A stretch of DNA of 64,000 nt, taken from contig NZ_CP108444.1 of the NCBI RefSeq assembly GCF_041435355.1, forward strand, positions 372,001 through 436,000. The letters are read 5' to 3'. Of this stretch, positions 23,294 to 34,165 are shown piece after piece. Below the pieces are notes generated by a model. The model saw only the letters and a program-made list of their open reading frames with translations, did not search any database and was not told where the DNA came from. How positions within the stretch are numbered: position 1 is the first letter of the stretch; every line of letters starts with the position of its first letter. The position numbers and the translations under genes are program-made. The DNA is from Streptomyces sp. NBC_01276. Its GTDB lineage: Bacteria > Actinomycetota > Actinomycetes > Streptomycetales > Streptomycetaceae.

Positions 23294-24251
23294 GGTTCCC
23301 ACCCTTCCGACCGTGTCGGCGCTCGCCGCCCACGGGGCCCGCCGCCCGCTCAAGGGCATCATCCTCGCGGGCGGCAGCGGCACCCGGCTGCGGCCGCTGA
23401 CGGGGGCACTGTCCAAGCAGCTCCTCCCGGTGTACGACAAGCCGATGATCTACTACCCGCTGGCGGTGCTGATGCTCGCCGGCATCCGGGACATCCAGAT
23501 CATCTCGGCCGCGAACCACCTGGAGATGTTCCGGGCCCTGCTCGGCGACGGCTCGCAGCTCGGCATCGACCTTCGCTACGCGGAGCAGGAGGAGCCGCGG
23601 GGCATCGCGGAGGCCTTCCTGATCGGCGAGGAGCACATCGGCGACAGTCCGGTGGCGCTGATCCTCGGCGACAACGTCTTCCACGGCCCCGGCTTCTCCT
23701 CGGTGATCAACCAGGCGGCGATGCGCCTGGACGGCTGCGAGCTGTTCGGCTACCCCGTGCAGGACCCCCAGCGCTACGGCGTGGGCGAACTGGACTCCGA
23801 CGGGCGGCTGGTGTCGCTGGTGGAGAAGCCCGACCGGCCGCGCTCCAACCTGGCCGTGACCGGTCTGTACCTGTACGACAACGACGTGGTGGAGATCGCC
23901 CGCGGGCTGCGTCCCTCGGCGCGCGGAGAGCTGGAGATCACCGACGTCAACCGGGTCTACCTGGCCCAGGGCCGGGCCCGGCTGAACGAGCTGGGCCGCG
24001 GCTTCGCCTGGCTGGACATGGGCACGCACGACTCGCTGCTCCAGGCCGGCCAGTACGTCCAGCTGCTGGAGCAGCGCCAGGGCGAACGGATCGCCTGCGT
24101 GGAGGAGATCGCCCTGCGGATGGGGTTCATCGGCCACGAGCAGTGCTTCGCGCTCGGCCGCGAACTCGGCGATTCGAGCTACGGCAACTACGTGCGCCAG
24201 CTCGCGGGCCGGGCCGCGGCGAGCACCGCGGCCGACTCCCCCGCCGCCTGA
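23286..24251 (+). CDS. rmlA: Glucose-1-phosphate thymidylyltransferase (RmlA-type)
   Basis: A 321-residue nucleotidyltransferase that makes dTDP-glucose from glucose-1-phosphate and dTTP. The signature GGSGTRLRPLT is followed by SKQLLPVYDKPMIYYPL, and the sugar-binding EKP motif is present (VEKPDRP). An N-terminal extension of about 20 residues precedes the usual KGIILAGG start. It starts at ATG 23286, 8 bp before the aminotransferase stop. It supplies activated sugar to every deoxysugar pathway in this region. Confidence 0.95.
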   Translation: MIEVPTLPTVSALAAHGARRPLKGIILAGGSGTRLRPLTGALSKQLLPVYDKPMIYYPLAVLMLAGIRDIQIISAANHLEMFRALLGDGSQLGIDLRYAEQEEPRGIAEAFLIGEEHIGDSPVALILGDNVFHGPGFSSVINQAAMRLDGCELFGYPVQDPQRYGVGELDSDGRLVSLVEKPDRPRSNLAVTGLYLYDNDVVEIARGLRPSARGELEITDVNRVYLAQGRARLNELGRGFAWLDMGTHDSLLQAGQYVQLLEQRQGERIACVEEIALRMGFIGHEQCFALGRELGDSSYGNYVRQLAGRAAASTAADSPAA

Positions 24252-24303
24252 GCGCCCCCGCCCCGCCCCCGCCCGCTCCCCTCCTCACGAAAGGTCCTTC
24301 GAG

Positions 24304-25293
24304 ATGCGCGTCCTGGTGACCGGAGGTGCGGGCTTCATCGGCTCACACTTCGTCAGAGAGCTGCTGGCCGGGGCCTACCCGGACCTGGGCGAGGGCGAGG
24401 TGGTGGTGCTGGACGCCCTCACCTACGCCGGGAACCTCGCCAACCTCGACCCGGTGAGCGAAGACCCCCGGCTGGAGTTCGTCCACGGGGACATCTGCGA
24501 CCGGGAGCTGGTCGCCGAGCTGATGGCGGACACGGACCTGGTGGTGCACTTCGCCGCCGAGTCGCACGTGGACCGGTCGATCGCCGACGCCTCCGAGTTC
24601 GTGCGCACCAACGTGCTGGGCACGGCCACGCTGCTCCAGGCGGCCGTCGCGGCGGGCACCGGCCGGTTCGTACACGTCTCCACCGACGAGGTCTACGGGT
24701 CCATCGAGACGGGCTCCTGGCCCGAGGACCACCCCCTCGTGCCCAACTCGCCCTACGCCGCCTCCAAGGCCTCCTCCGACCTGCTGGCCCTGGCCTTCCA
24801 CCGCACCCACGGGCTGGAGGTGTGCGTGACGCGCTGCTCCAACAACTACGGGCCGTACCAGTTCCCGGAGAAGGTCATCCCGCTGTTCACCACCAACCTG
24901 GTCGACGGCCTCGACGTCCCGCTGTACGGGGACGGCGGCAACAGCCGCGACTGGCTGCACGTGGACGACCACTGCCGGGGCATCGCCCTCGTCGCCGTCA
25001 AGGGGCGGCCGGGCGAGGTGTACAACATCGGCGGCGGCACCGAGCTGACCAACCTGGAGCTGACGGACCGGCTGCTGGAGCTGTGCGGGCGCGACGCGGG
25101 CGCCCTGCGCCGGGTCGCGGACCGGGCCGGGCACGACCGCCGCTACTCGGTGGACATCGACAAGATCTCCTCCGAGCTCGGCTACGCGCCCCGGGTGCCC
25201 TTCGACCGGGGTCTGGCCGAGACGGTCGCCTGGTACCGGGAGCACCGCGCCTGGTGGGAGCCCCTGAAGGCGGGCCACGTTGCGCATCGATGA
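24304..25293 (+). CDS. rmlB: dTDP-glucose 4,6-dehydratase (RmlB-type)
   Basis: A 329-residue extended SDR that forms dTDP-4-keto-6-deoxyglucose, the branch point for the deoxysugars. It shows the NAD-binding GGAGFIGSHF, the HFAAESHVDRS stretch, STDEVYG with the catalytic Asp-Glu pair, and the YxxxK motif YAASK. A GAAAGG ribosome binding site precedes ATG 24304. Its 3' end overlaps the next gene by 14 bp. Confidence 0.95.
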   Translation: MRVLVTGGAGFIGSHFVRELLAGAYPDLGEGEVVVLDALTYAGNLANLDPVSEDPRLEFVHGDICDRELVAELMADTDLVVHFAAESHVDRSIADASEFVRTNVLGTATLLQAAVAAGTGRFVHVSTDEVYGSIETGSWPEDHPLVPNSPYAASKASSDLLALAFHRTHGLEVCVTRCSNNYGPYQFPEKVIPLFTTNLVDGLDVPLYGDGGNSRDWLHVDDHCRGIALVAVKGRPGEVYNIGGGTELTNLELTDRLLELCGRDAGALRRVADRAGHDRRYSVDIDKISSELGYAPRVPFDRGLAETVAWYREHRAWWEPLKAGHVAHR

Positions 25294-25870
25294 GACGGAG
25301 CTGTCCGGCACGTTCCGGATCGTGCCCGAACGCTTCGAGGACGAACGCGGCCACTTCTGGGAGGCCGCCCGGCACAGCCGGCTGACCGAGGAGACGGGCC
25401 TGCCGTTCACCGTCCGCCAGGTCAACAACTCGGTGTCGCGCCGGGGCACGCTGCGCGGGGTGCACTGCAACGACGTGCCCGGTGACGCCGGCAAGCTCGT
25501 GACCTGCGTACGCGGCTCGATCCTCGACTTCATGGTGGACCTGCGCACCGGCTCCCCCACCTTCGGCCGGCACGTCATGACCCGGCTCGACGCCCGCGAC
25601 GGCATCGCCCTGTACATGCCGGGCAGCATCGGGCACGCCTTCCTCGCGCTGGAGGACGACACCTGCGTGAACTACCTGCTCGCCGCCGAGTACGTGCCGG
25701 GGGCGATGGTCGACGTCGACGCGCTGGACCCCGAACTGGCCCTGCCCTGGGGCCTGACCGGGCCCCCGGTCCGCTCCCCCAAGGACGCGGCCGCGCCCTC
25801 CCTGGCCGAGGTCGTGGCCTCCGGCCGGCTGCCCCGCCACACACCCCACGAGGAGCTGATCCGCCCGTGA
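25280..25870 (+). CDS. dTDP-4-keto-6-deoxyhexose 3,5- or 5-epimerase (RmlC-like)
   Basis: A 196-residue cupin epimerase. The catalytic His lies in RGTLRGVHC, and PGSIGHAFLAL is the second conserved block with the Tyr region before it. It begins with TTG at 25280 inside the end of rmlB. In antibiotic clusters this family includes true 3,5-epimerases and 5-epimerases (TylK, EvaD) that lead to L-sugars such as mycarose. The neighbouring 2,3-dehydratase and 3-ketoreductase make a 2-deoxy-L-sugar plausible. Sequence alone does not separate 5- from 3,5-epimerisation. Confidence 0.85.
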   Translation: MRIDETELSGTFRIVPERFEDERGHFWEAARHSRLTEETGLPFTVRQVNNSVSRRGTLRGVHCNDVPGDAGKLVTCVRGSILDFMVDLRTGSPTFGRHVMTRLDARDGIALYMPGSIGHAFLALEDDTCVNYLLAAEYVPGAMVDVDALDPELALPWGLTGPPVRSPKDAAAPSLAEVVASGRLPRHTPHEELIRP

Positions 25871-26643
25871 CCCCGCCCACCGCCACCCGCACCCCGGCCG
25901 TCGTCCGCGACGCCTGGCTGCGCCGCTACCGCCCGCTCGACGCCGCGGTCGTGCGGCTGGTGTGCTTCCCGCACGCCGGGGGCTCGGCCAGCTCCTACCT
26001 GGGTCTGGCCACCGCGCTCGCGCCCGCCGGGGTCGAGGTGCTCGCCGTCCAGTACCCGGGCCGCCAGGACCGCCGCTCGGAACCCTGCGCCACCAGCGTC
26101 GAGGAACTCGTCGAGGGGCTGCTGCCCGAGCTGCGGCAGTGGACCGGGGAACCGTTCGCGCTGTTCGGGCACAGCCTGGGCGCCACCCTCGCCTACGAGA
26201 CGGCCCGGCGGCTGGCCGACCTCGGCGAGCGGCCCGTCCACCTGTTCCTGTCGGGCCGCCGGTCCCCGACCGTGCCCCGCCGCGACACCGCCCACCTGCT
26301 GGACGACCGGGGGCTGATCGACCTGATCGCCCGGCTCCAGGGCACCGAACCGGCGCTGCTCCAGGACGAGGAGATGATGCGCATGGTGCTGCCCGCGATC
26401 CGCGGCGACTACCGGGCGGCCGGCGCGTACGTGCACCGCCCGGGACCGCCGCTACGGGTGCCGGTGACGGTGCTGACCGGCGACCGGGACCCCAACGTCT
26501 CCGTCGACGACGCGCTGCGCTGGTCGCAGGTGGTGGACGGGCCGTTCGGGCTGTGCGTGCTGCCCGGCGGGCACTTCTTCCTCACCGAGCGTGCCGAGGA
26601 CGTCCGCAGCATCGTCGAGGGGGCGCTGGACCGTGCGCACTGA
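25867..26643 (+). CDS. Type II thioesterase (PKS editing)
   Basis: A 258-residue alpha/beta hydrolase of the external thioesterase family. It removes wrongly loaded or decarboxylated acyl groups from PKS carrier proteins. It shows CFPHAGGSA near the N-terminus, the nucleophile elbow FGHSLGA, and the C-terminal GGHFFL catalytic His. GTG start 25867 overlaps the epimerase stop. TylO and PikAV are family examples in macrolide clusters. Confidence 0.92.
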   Translation: MTPPTATRTPAVVRDAWLRRYRPLDAAVVRLVCFPHAGGSASSYLGLATALAPAGVEVLAVQYPGRQDRRSEPCATSVEELVEGLLPELRQWTGEPFALFGHSLGATLAYETARRLADLGERPVHLFLSGRRSPTVPRRDTAHLLDDRGLIDLIARLQGTEPALLQDEEMMRMVLPAIRGDYRAAGAYVHRPGPPLRVPVTVLTGDRDPNVSVDDALRWSQVVDGPFGLCVLPGGHFFLTERAEDVRSIVEGALDRAH

Positions 26644-28063
26644 GACCCCGCCCAGGGCGGCCGCCGACCGGGCGGACACCGCACGCCGCCTGCTGCTGTC
26701 GGCGCGTACGCCCGACAGCGCGGTCATGCCCGTGCACCGGGTCGCCCCGTGGCTGGCCGAACGGACCCGGGCCGGCGACTTCCGGGTCACCCGGGTGCCG
26801 TTCGCCGAGCTGCGGGGCTGGTCGTTCGAGGAGGGGACCGGCAACCTGCGGCACGAGTCGGGCCGGTTCTTCTCCGTGGAGGGCCTGCACGTGCACGCCG
26901 ACGGCCTGCCCGTGCGCGGCTGGAAGCAGCCGATCATCGTCCAGCCCGAGATCGGCCTGCTGGGCATCGTGGCCCGGGAGATCGACGGCGTGCTGCACTT
27001 CCTGATGCAGGCCAAGATGGAGCCGGGCAACGTGAACACGCTGCAGCTCTCCCCGACCGTGCAGGCCACCCGCAGCAACTTCACCGGCGTGCACCGCGGC
27101 CGCGGCATCCCCCACCTCGACCTCTTCCTGGAACGCGGCCGGGCCCGCGTGCTGGTGGACGCCCTCCAGTCCGAGCAGGCCGACTGGTTCCTCGGCAAAC
27201 GCAACCGCAACATGGTCGTCGAGATCGACGAGGACATCGAGACCGGCCCGGAGTTCCGCTGGCTGACCTACGGCCAGTTGCTGCGGCTGCTGCGCCTGGA
27301 CAACGTCGTCAACATGGACAGCCGCTCCATCCTCGCCTGCCTGCCGACCTCCGGCGCCGGTCCCGAGGGGGCCGCCGCCGGCCCGGTGCTGCGCTCCTTC
27401 CACGATCCGTCGGCGCCCTCCGTACTGCGCACCCCGGAGATCCTCAGCTGGCTCACCGGGATCCGCGCCCAGCGGGAGCTGGTCCAGCGCCGGGTGCCGC
27501 TGGCCGAGGTGGCCGAGGACGGCTGGGTGCGTACCGCCGACGAGATCGGCCACGCGGGCGGACGCCGCTTCCGCGTCGTGGGCGCGGACATCTCCGCGAG
27601 CAACCGGGAGGTCGCCGCCTGGACGCAGCCCCTGATCCAGCCACAGGTCCCGGGGCTGATGGCGCTGGTCGTCAAACCGATCCGGGGGACCCTGCACGCC
27701 CTGGTGCAGGCGCGGGTCGACGTCGGCCACCTCGCCGTCGCCGAGCTGGCGCCCACCGTGCACTGCCGGCCCGCCGACCACACCGGGCCCGGACGCGCCC
27801 CGTTCCCGCCCTTCCTCGCCGACGTACTGGCCGCCCCGGACACGCGGATCCGCTACGACGCGGTGCAGTCCGAGGAGGGCGGCCGCTTCCTCCGCGCGGA
27901 GAACCGGTACACGATCGTCGAGGTCGGCGAGGAGTTCTCCGAGGACGTCCCCGAAGACTTCGCCTGGCTGACGTTCTCGCAGCTCACCGAGTTGCTGGCG
28001 TACGGGAACCACCTCGACGTCGAACTGCGCACCCTCGTGGTGTGCGCGCACACCCTGTACTGA
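26633..28063 (+). CDS. NDP-hexose 2,3-dehydratase
   Basis: A 476-residue enzyme with two tandem homologous halves (roughly residues 35-235 and 260-470), each with the W-QPxI/LIQPQ and VQSEQ/VQSEE-type blocks of the EryBVI/TylX3/SpnO family. It removes the C-2 hydroxyl of dTDP-4-keto-6-deoxyhexoses. The GTG at 26633 overlaps the thioesterase stop by 11 bp; the first ~25 residues are Ala/Arg-rich and a later start cannot be excluded. Together with the 3-ketoreductase just downstream it makes the 2,6-dideoxy intermediate. Confidence 0.9.
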   Translation: MRTETPPRAAADRADTARRLLLSARTPDSAVMPVHRVAPWLAERTRAGDFRVTRVPFAELRGWSFEEGTGNLRHESGRFFSVEGLHVHADGLPVRGWKQPIIVQPEIGLLGIVAREIDGVLHFLMQAKMEPGNVNTLQLSPTVQATRSNFTGVHRGRGIPHLDLFLERGRARVLVDALQSEQADWFLGKRNRNMVVEIDEDIETGPEFRWLTYGQLLRLLRLDNVVNMDSRSILACLPTSGAGPEGAAAGPVLRSFHDPSAPSVLRTPEILSWLTGIRAQRELVQRRVPLAEVAEDGWVRTADEIGHAGGRRFRVVGADISASNREVAAWTQPLIQPQVPGLMALVVKPIRGTLHALVQARVDVGHLAVAELAPTVHCRPADHTGPGRAPFPPFLADVLAAPDTRIRYDAVQSEEGGRFLRAENRYTIVEVGEEFSEDVPEDFAWLTFSQLTELLAYGNHLDVELRTLVVCAHTLY

Positions 28064-28082
28064 ACCTCCCCGAGGACGGACC

Positions 28083-29067
28083 GTGTCCCCCACCCCGCTG
28101 CGCCTCGGCCTCCTCGGCTGCGGCGACATCGCCGCCCGCCGCACCCTGCCGGCACTGGCCCGCACCCCCGCGCTCACGCTGGCCGCCGTCGCCGCCCGCG
28201 ACCCGGACCGGGCCGCCGCGTTCGCCGCCCGCTTCGGCGGGGAGCCCGTGGCCTCGTACGAGGAACTGCTGGCCCGCCCGGACGTGACGGCGGTGTACCT
28301 GTGCCTGCCCACGATGCTGCACGCCGCCTGGGCGGAGCGGGCGCTGCGCGCCGGCAAGCACGTCCTCGTGGAGAAGCCGCTGGCCACCCGGGGCGCGGAC
28401 GCGGAGCGGCTGTACGCGCTCGCCCGCTCCCGTTCCCTGGTGCTGCTGGAGAACTTCATGTTCCTGCACCACGGCACCCAGCGGACGGTGGCCGCCCTGC
28501 TGGAGGCCGGGACCCTCGGCACGCTCCGCTCGGTGTCCGCGGCGTTCACCATCCCGCCCCGGCCCGAGGGCGACACCCGCCACGACCCGGCGCTCGGCGG
28601 CGGGGCCCTGCTCGACAGCGGCGTCTACCCGCTGCGCGCCGCCCTGCGCTTCCTCGGCACGGGCCTGTCCGTGGCCGGGGCGGTGCTGCGCCACGACGAC
28701 CGCCTCGGGGTGGACCTGTCGGGTGCGGCCCTGCTGGCCGCCCCGGACGGGGCCACGGCCCAGCTGCGCTTCGGCATGGAGCACCACTACCGGTCCTGGT
28801 ACGAGATCCAGGGCAGCGAGGGCTCCCTGTCGGTGGAGCACGTCTTCACGACGGCACCCGCGCACGTCCCCGTCGTCCGGCTCGTCGTGGGCACGCGGCC
28901 GCGCGAGCTGCGCGTGCCGGCGGAGGACCACTTCGAGGCGGTGCTGCGGTTCTTCGCCGCCGCCGTCGCGGACCCGGACCGTACGCGGGGCGGCCTGCCG
29001 CTGCTCGACGCCGAGTCGATGCGGCAGGCCGCGCTGCTGGACGGGATCCGCGGGGCGGCGTCGCGCG

Positions 29068-29078
<11 letters not shown>
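28083..29078 (+). CDS. NDP-hexose 3-ketoreductase (Gfo/Idh/MocA family)
   Basis: A 331-residue NADPH-dependent oxidoreductase. The Rossmann motif is GLLGCGDIAARR, the conserved VEKPLA block carries the catalytic Lys, and LGGGALLDSGVYPL is typical of sugar 3-ketoreductases such as TylC1, SpnN and KijD10. It reduces the unstable 3-keto group left by the 2,3-dehydratase, and lies 19 bp behind it. It starts with GTG 28083. Its stop overlaps the convergent ABC-F gene by 11 bp. Confidence 0.88.
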
Positions 29079-30738
<1,660 letters not shown>

Positions 30739-30847
30739 GCTCCTGGTCGTGCGGGTGGGACAGTTGGCGTCCTCGCCGAGGATCCGGCCTTCACCTGCCC
30801 GCGGGGCTCGTCCTCGACCAGGTCCGGCCGGTCGCCGTTCGACCTTC

Positions 30848-30873
30848 TCCACCGTCGCTCGAGCGACGGTGGA
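30848..30873. promoter_or_regulatory. 26-bp perfect palindrome upstream of the ABC-F gene
   Basis: The half-site TCCACCGTCGCTC is followed directly by its reverse complement, with no spacer. It lies about 110 bp upstream of the ABC-F start and 56 bp downstream of the ABM gene. No T-run follows on the minus strand, so a simple terminator is unlikely. An operator, or one arm of a leader attenuator as known for several ABC-F genes, fits better. Confidence 0.6.
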
Positions 30874-30928
30874 CCGTGCCTGGAGTCCGGCCGGTCCCGG
30901 GGGGCGGGGCTCGCGGCGGGGGCGGGGG

Positions 30929-31243
30929 TCAGCGGGTGGCGTCGGCCGCCGCGGTGGGGGCGGCGTCGGTGACCGTCTCGTACAACGCCGTTTCGGGAGT
31001 GGCCAGTTCGGCCAGGTCCCGGGACAGGTTCCGGAAGCCCTCGCTGGTCACCGCGGCGCGGTGCGCGGCGGCGTCCCGCCAGACGGACAGCTCGACGTAG
31101 ACGTTCGCGGGGCCGACCAGGCGCAGGGTCTGGTGGCTGACGCAGCCGGGCTGGGCCCGGACGAACCGGGCGGCACGGGTCTTGACGGCGAGGAACTCCG
31201 ACAGGTCGCCGTGGACATCGAGCCTGTTGACGAAGGTCACCAT
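30929..31243 (-). CDS. Antibiotic biosynthesis monooxygenase (ABM), anthrone-oxygenase-like
   Basis: A 104-residue ferredoxin-fold protein of the cofactor-independent ABM family (ActVA-Orf6, TcmH, SnoaB; JadG and GilOII are more distant). Visible features are the N-terminal VTFVNRLDV strand and the ARFVRAQPGC segment. These enzymes oxidise aromatic polyketides to quinones or help open rings. It lies apart from the other aromatic genes, between the ABC-F and ccr genes. The last ~15 residues are Ala/Thr-rich. Confidence 0.8.
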   Translation of the reverse strand: MVTFVNRLDVHGDLSEFLAVKTRAARFVRAQPGCVSHQTLRLVGPANVYVELSVWRDAAAHRAAVTSEGFRNLSRDLAELATPETALYETVTDAAPTAAADATR

Positions 31244-31306
31244 GGGGCCGCTCCTCTACGGGTACGGGTACGACGGGTGCGCGGGCGTCCTTCCACCGTC
31301 CGCAAG

Positions 31307-31342
31307 GCCGGTCGAGGCGGCTTCGAAGGGCGCTCGACCGGC
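31307..31342. promoter_or_regulatory. Inverted repeat in the ABM/ccr divergent promoter region
   Basis: Ten-base arms GCCGGTCGAG (31307-31316) and CTCGACCGGC (31333-31342) are separated by 16 bp. They lie in the 228-bp divergent spacer between the ABM and ccr starts. TCGAG is also found in an inverted repeat at 36634-36659 in the other divergent spacer of this aromatic block, so a shared regulator is possible. Confidence 0.45.
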
Positions 31343-31471
31343 GCCGCCCAGGCTGCCGGAGACGGCGGCCCGCCGGCCGCGGACGCGTCGTCATTCCGAG
31401 ACCGGGGGCGCGCACGGCCGAGGTTACCGGCCGGTCCGACGGCGCCCCCGCCGATGCGCAAGGGAACTCAC

Positions 31472-32827
31472 GTGGACGAGATCGTCAATGCCCTGCTGTC
31501 CGAGGACACGGCACCGGCCGACTTCGCGGCGCTGGCCCTGCCCCCGTCCTACCGGGGCAACGTGGTGCGCCGGGACGAGACGGACATGTTCGAGGGGATG
31601 GCCTCGTCGGAGAAGGACCCGCGCAAGTCCCTGCACCTCCAGGACGTGCCGACGCCGCAGCCGGGTCCGGGCGAGGCCCTGATCGCGGTGATGGCGAGCG
31701 CCATCAACTACAACACCGTCTGGAGCTCGATCTTCGAGCCGCTGCCGACCTTCGGCTTCCTGGAGCGCTACGGCCGCCTGTCCGAGCAGACCAGGCGCCA
31801 CGACCTCCCGTACCACGTGCTGGGTTCGGACCTGTCGGGTGTGGTGCTGCGCACCGGGCCCGGGGTCAACCGCTGGCACCCCGGCGACCGGGTCGTGGCG
31901 CACTGCCTGTCGGTGGAGCTGGAGTCCGCGGAGGGGCACGACGACACGATGCTCGACCCGGAGCAGCGGATCTGGGGCTTCGAGACCAACTTCGGCGGCC
32001 TGGCGGAGCTCGCGCTGGTGAAGTCGAACCAGCTGATGCCGAAGCCGGAGCACCTCAGCTGGGAGGAGGCCGCGTCCCCGGGCCTGGTCAACTCGACCGC
32101 GTACCGCCAGCTGGTCTCCCGCAACGGCGCCGGGATGAAGCAGGGCGACAACGTCCTGATCTGGGGCGCCAGCGGCGGCCTCGGCTCCTACGCCACCCAG
32201 TTCGCGCTGGCCGGCGGTGCCAACCCGATCTGCGTCGTCTCCTCCCCCGAGAAGGCGGCCATCTGCCGGGCCATGGGCGCCACGGCGGTCATCGACCGCA
32301 ACGCCGAGGGCTACAGGTTCTGGAAGGACGAGCACACCCAGGACCCCAAGGAGTGGAAGCGGTTCGGCAAGCGCATCCGCGAGCTGACCGGCGGCGAGGA
32401 CATCGACATCGTCTTCGAGCACCCCGGCCGCGAGACCTTCGGTGCGAGCGTCTACGTCACCCGCAAGGGCGGCACCATCACCACGTGCGCCTCCACCTCC
32501 GGCTACATGCACGAGTACGACAACCGCTACCTGTGGATGTCCCTCAAGAAGATCGTCGGCTCGCACTTCGCCAACTACCGCGAAGCCTGGGAAGCCAACC
32601 GCCTGGTCGCCAAGGGCAGGATCCACCCCACCCTCTCCAAGGTCTACTCCCTGGAAGACACCGGGCAGGCCGCCTACGACGTCCACCGCAACCTCCACCA
32701 GGGCAAGGTCGGCGTCCTCGCCCTCGCCCCCGAGGAGGGCCTCGGCATCCGCGACCACGAGCTGCGCGCGCAGCACCTCGACGCCATCAACCGCTTCCGA
32801 CCCGGCGGTGGCCCCCTCGGTGCCTGA
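31472..32827 (+). CDS. ccr: Crotonyl-CoA carboxylase/reductase
   Basis: A 451-residue medium-chain reductase that reductively carboxylates crotonyl-CoA to ethylmalonyl-CoA, using NADPH and CO2. The nucleotide-binding block is WGASGGLGSYATQFA. The sequences SAINYNTVWSSIFEP and FEHPGRETFGASV are highly typical of CCR. The GTG start at 31472 has AAGGGA six bases upstream; ATG 31454 is a weaker alternative. Ethylmalonyl-CoA is the module 5 extender in tylosin-type macrolides, so this gene probably serves the macrolide PKS although it sits beside the aromatic genes. Confidence 0.95.
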   Translation: MDEIVNALLSEDTAPADFAALALPPSYRGNVVRRDETDMFEGMASSEKDPRKSLHLQDVPTPQPGPGEALIAVMASAINYNTVWSSIFEPLPTFGFLERYGRLSEQTRRHDLPYHVLGSDLSGVVLRTGPGVNRWHPGDRVVAHCLSVELESAEGHDDTMLDPEQRIWGFETNFGGLAELALVKSNQLMPKPEHLSWEEAASPGLVNSTAYRQLVSRNGAGMKQGDNVLIWGASGGLGSYATQFALAGGANPICVVSSPEKAAICRAMGATAVIDRNAEGYRFWKDEHTQDPKEWKRFGKRIRELTGGEDIDIVFEHPGRETFGASVYVTRKGGTITTCASTSGYMHEYDNRYLWMSLKKIVGSHFANYREAWEANRLVAKGRIHPTLSKVYSLEDTGQAAYDVHRNLHQGKVGVLALAPEEGLGIRDHELRAQHLDAINRFRPGGGPLGA

Positions 32828-32838
32828 CCCCCGCGCGC

Positions 32839-32876
32839 CGCGACCCCCGGCGCCGGTACCGGAGCCGGGGGTCGCG
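32839..32876. terminator. Bidirectional hairpin terminator between ccr and CLF
   Basis: A 13-bp perfect stem (CGCGACCCCCGGC with its complement, arms 32839-32851 and 32864-32876) has a 12-nt loop. It sits in the 60-bp gap between two convergent genes. Confidence 0.8.
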
Positions 32877-32887
32877 CGAGGTGCCGT

Positions 32888-34165
32888 TCAGGGGGCGCGG
32901 ACCACCATGGCCGCGTTGAACCCACCGCGTCCCCGGGCCAGGACCAGGGCCGTACGCAGCCGCTCCGGGCGCCGCAGGCCGGTCACCAGGTCGACCGGGC
33001 AGTCCGCGGCGGGCCGGCCGGTGTGGACGGTCGGCGGGATGACCCCGTCGCGCAGGGACAGCAGCGCGGCGGCCAGGTCGAGGGCGGCGCCGCCCGCCCC
33101 GAGGCGGCCCGTCATGGTCTTGGGCGCGGTCACCGGGACCCCGTACTCCCCGAAGAGGGAGGCGATCGCCCGCGCCTCGTCGCGGTCGGCGTCCCGCCGG
33201 CCCGCCGCGTCGGCGAAGACCACGTCGACCTCGTCCGGGGCGGCGCCGGCCTCGCGCAGGGCCTGGCGGGCGGCGTCGCCGAGCCGGGGGGCGCCGCCCG
33301 AGCCGGGCCGCGGGTCGAAGGTGGCGGCGTACCCGGCCACCGTTCCGTAGCCGGTGGCGCCGCGTTCGCGGGCGGCGGCCGCGTCCTCCAGGATCAGCAG
33401 GGCGCCGCCCTCACCGACCACGTGCCCGTCGGCGTCGGCGGAGAAGGGCAGGTAGGCCCGCCGCGGGTCCTCGCGGGTGCTGAGTTCGCCGCCGGCGAGG
33501 TGGGCGGCCCAGCCCCAGGGGCAGAGCGAGGAGTCCATGCCGCCGGTGACGAGCAGCCGGGTGCCCTTGCGGAGCTGGCGTCGTGCCTGGGCCACCGCGT
33601 CGAGGCCGCCGGCCTGCTCGCTGACCAGGACGCTGTTGGGGCCGCGCAGGCCGTTCCTGATGGAGATCTGGCCGCTGTTGACGGCGTAGAACCAGGCGAA
33701 GGACTGGTAGGCGCTGACGTACTGGCTGCCCTTGCTCCACAGCGCCTGGAGCTCGCGCTGGCCGAACTCGTAGCCGCCCGCGGAGCTGGCGGTGATGACG
33801 CCCGCCGCGTAGTCGGGCAGGGCGGCCGGGTCCACGCCGGCGTCGGCGAGGGCCTCGTCGGCCGCGGTGAGGGCGAGCCGGGTCACGTGGTCGGTCTGCG
33901 GCAGGAGCCGGCCGGGGAGGTGGTCGGCGGCGTCGAAGTCGCGGACCTCGCCGGCCAGCTTGGCCGGGTACCGGTCGGCCTCGAAGCGGGTGAGCGGGCG
34001 GATGCCGCTCTCGCCGCGCAGCACCGCGGCCCACCAGGCCTCGGTGCCCAGCCCGTTGGGGGCGGTGACGCCGATGCCGGTGACGACGGGCGCGGCCGGC
34101 CCGGTCCCGGGCCCGGCGGCGGGGGCGGCGGCGGTCCCGGGGGCGGTGACGGTGTCCGTGGTCAT
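32888..34165 (-). CDS. Type II PKS chain length factor (KS-beta), first set
   Basis: A 425-residue ketosynthase-like subunit. The active-site Cys of KS-alpha is Gln here (SEQAGGLD), the hallmark of a chain length factor, which decarboxylates malonyl-ACP and shapes the cavity that sets polyketide length. The [18 protein letters not shown] and [13 protein letters not shown] blocks are typical. ATG 34165 overlaps the KS-alpha stop (ATGA). The first ~25 residues are an Ala/Pro/Gly-rich extension. A paralogue lies at 61843-63057. Confidence 0.93.
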   Translation of the reverse strand: MTTDTVTAPGTAAAPAAGPGTGPAAPVVTGIGVTAPNGLGTEAWWAAVLRGESGIRPLTRFEADRYPAKLAGEVRDFDAADHLPGRLLPQTDHVTRLALTAADEALADAGVDPAALPDYAAGVITASSAGGYEFGQRELQALWSKGSQYVSAYQSFAWFYAVNSGQISIRNGLRGPNSVLVSEQAGGLDAVAQARRQLRKGTRLLVTGGMDSSLCPWGWAAHLAGGELSTREDPRRAYLPFSADADGHVVGEGGALLILEDAAAARERGATGYGTVAGYAATFDPRPGSGGAPRLGDAARQALREAGAAPDEVDVVFADAAGRRDADRDEARAIASLFGEYGVPVTAPKTMTGRLGAGGAALDLAAALLSLRDGVIPPTVHTGRPAADCPVDLVTGLRRPERLRTALVLARGRGGFNAAMVVRAP

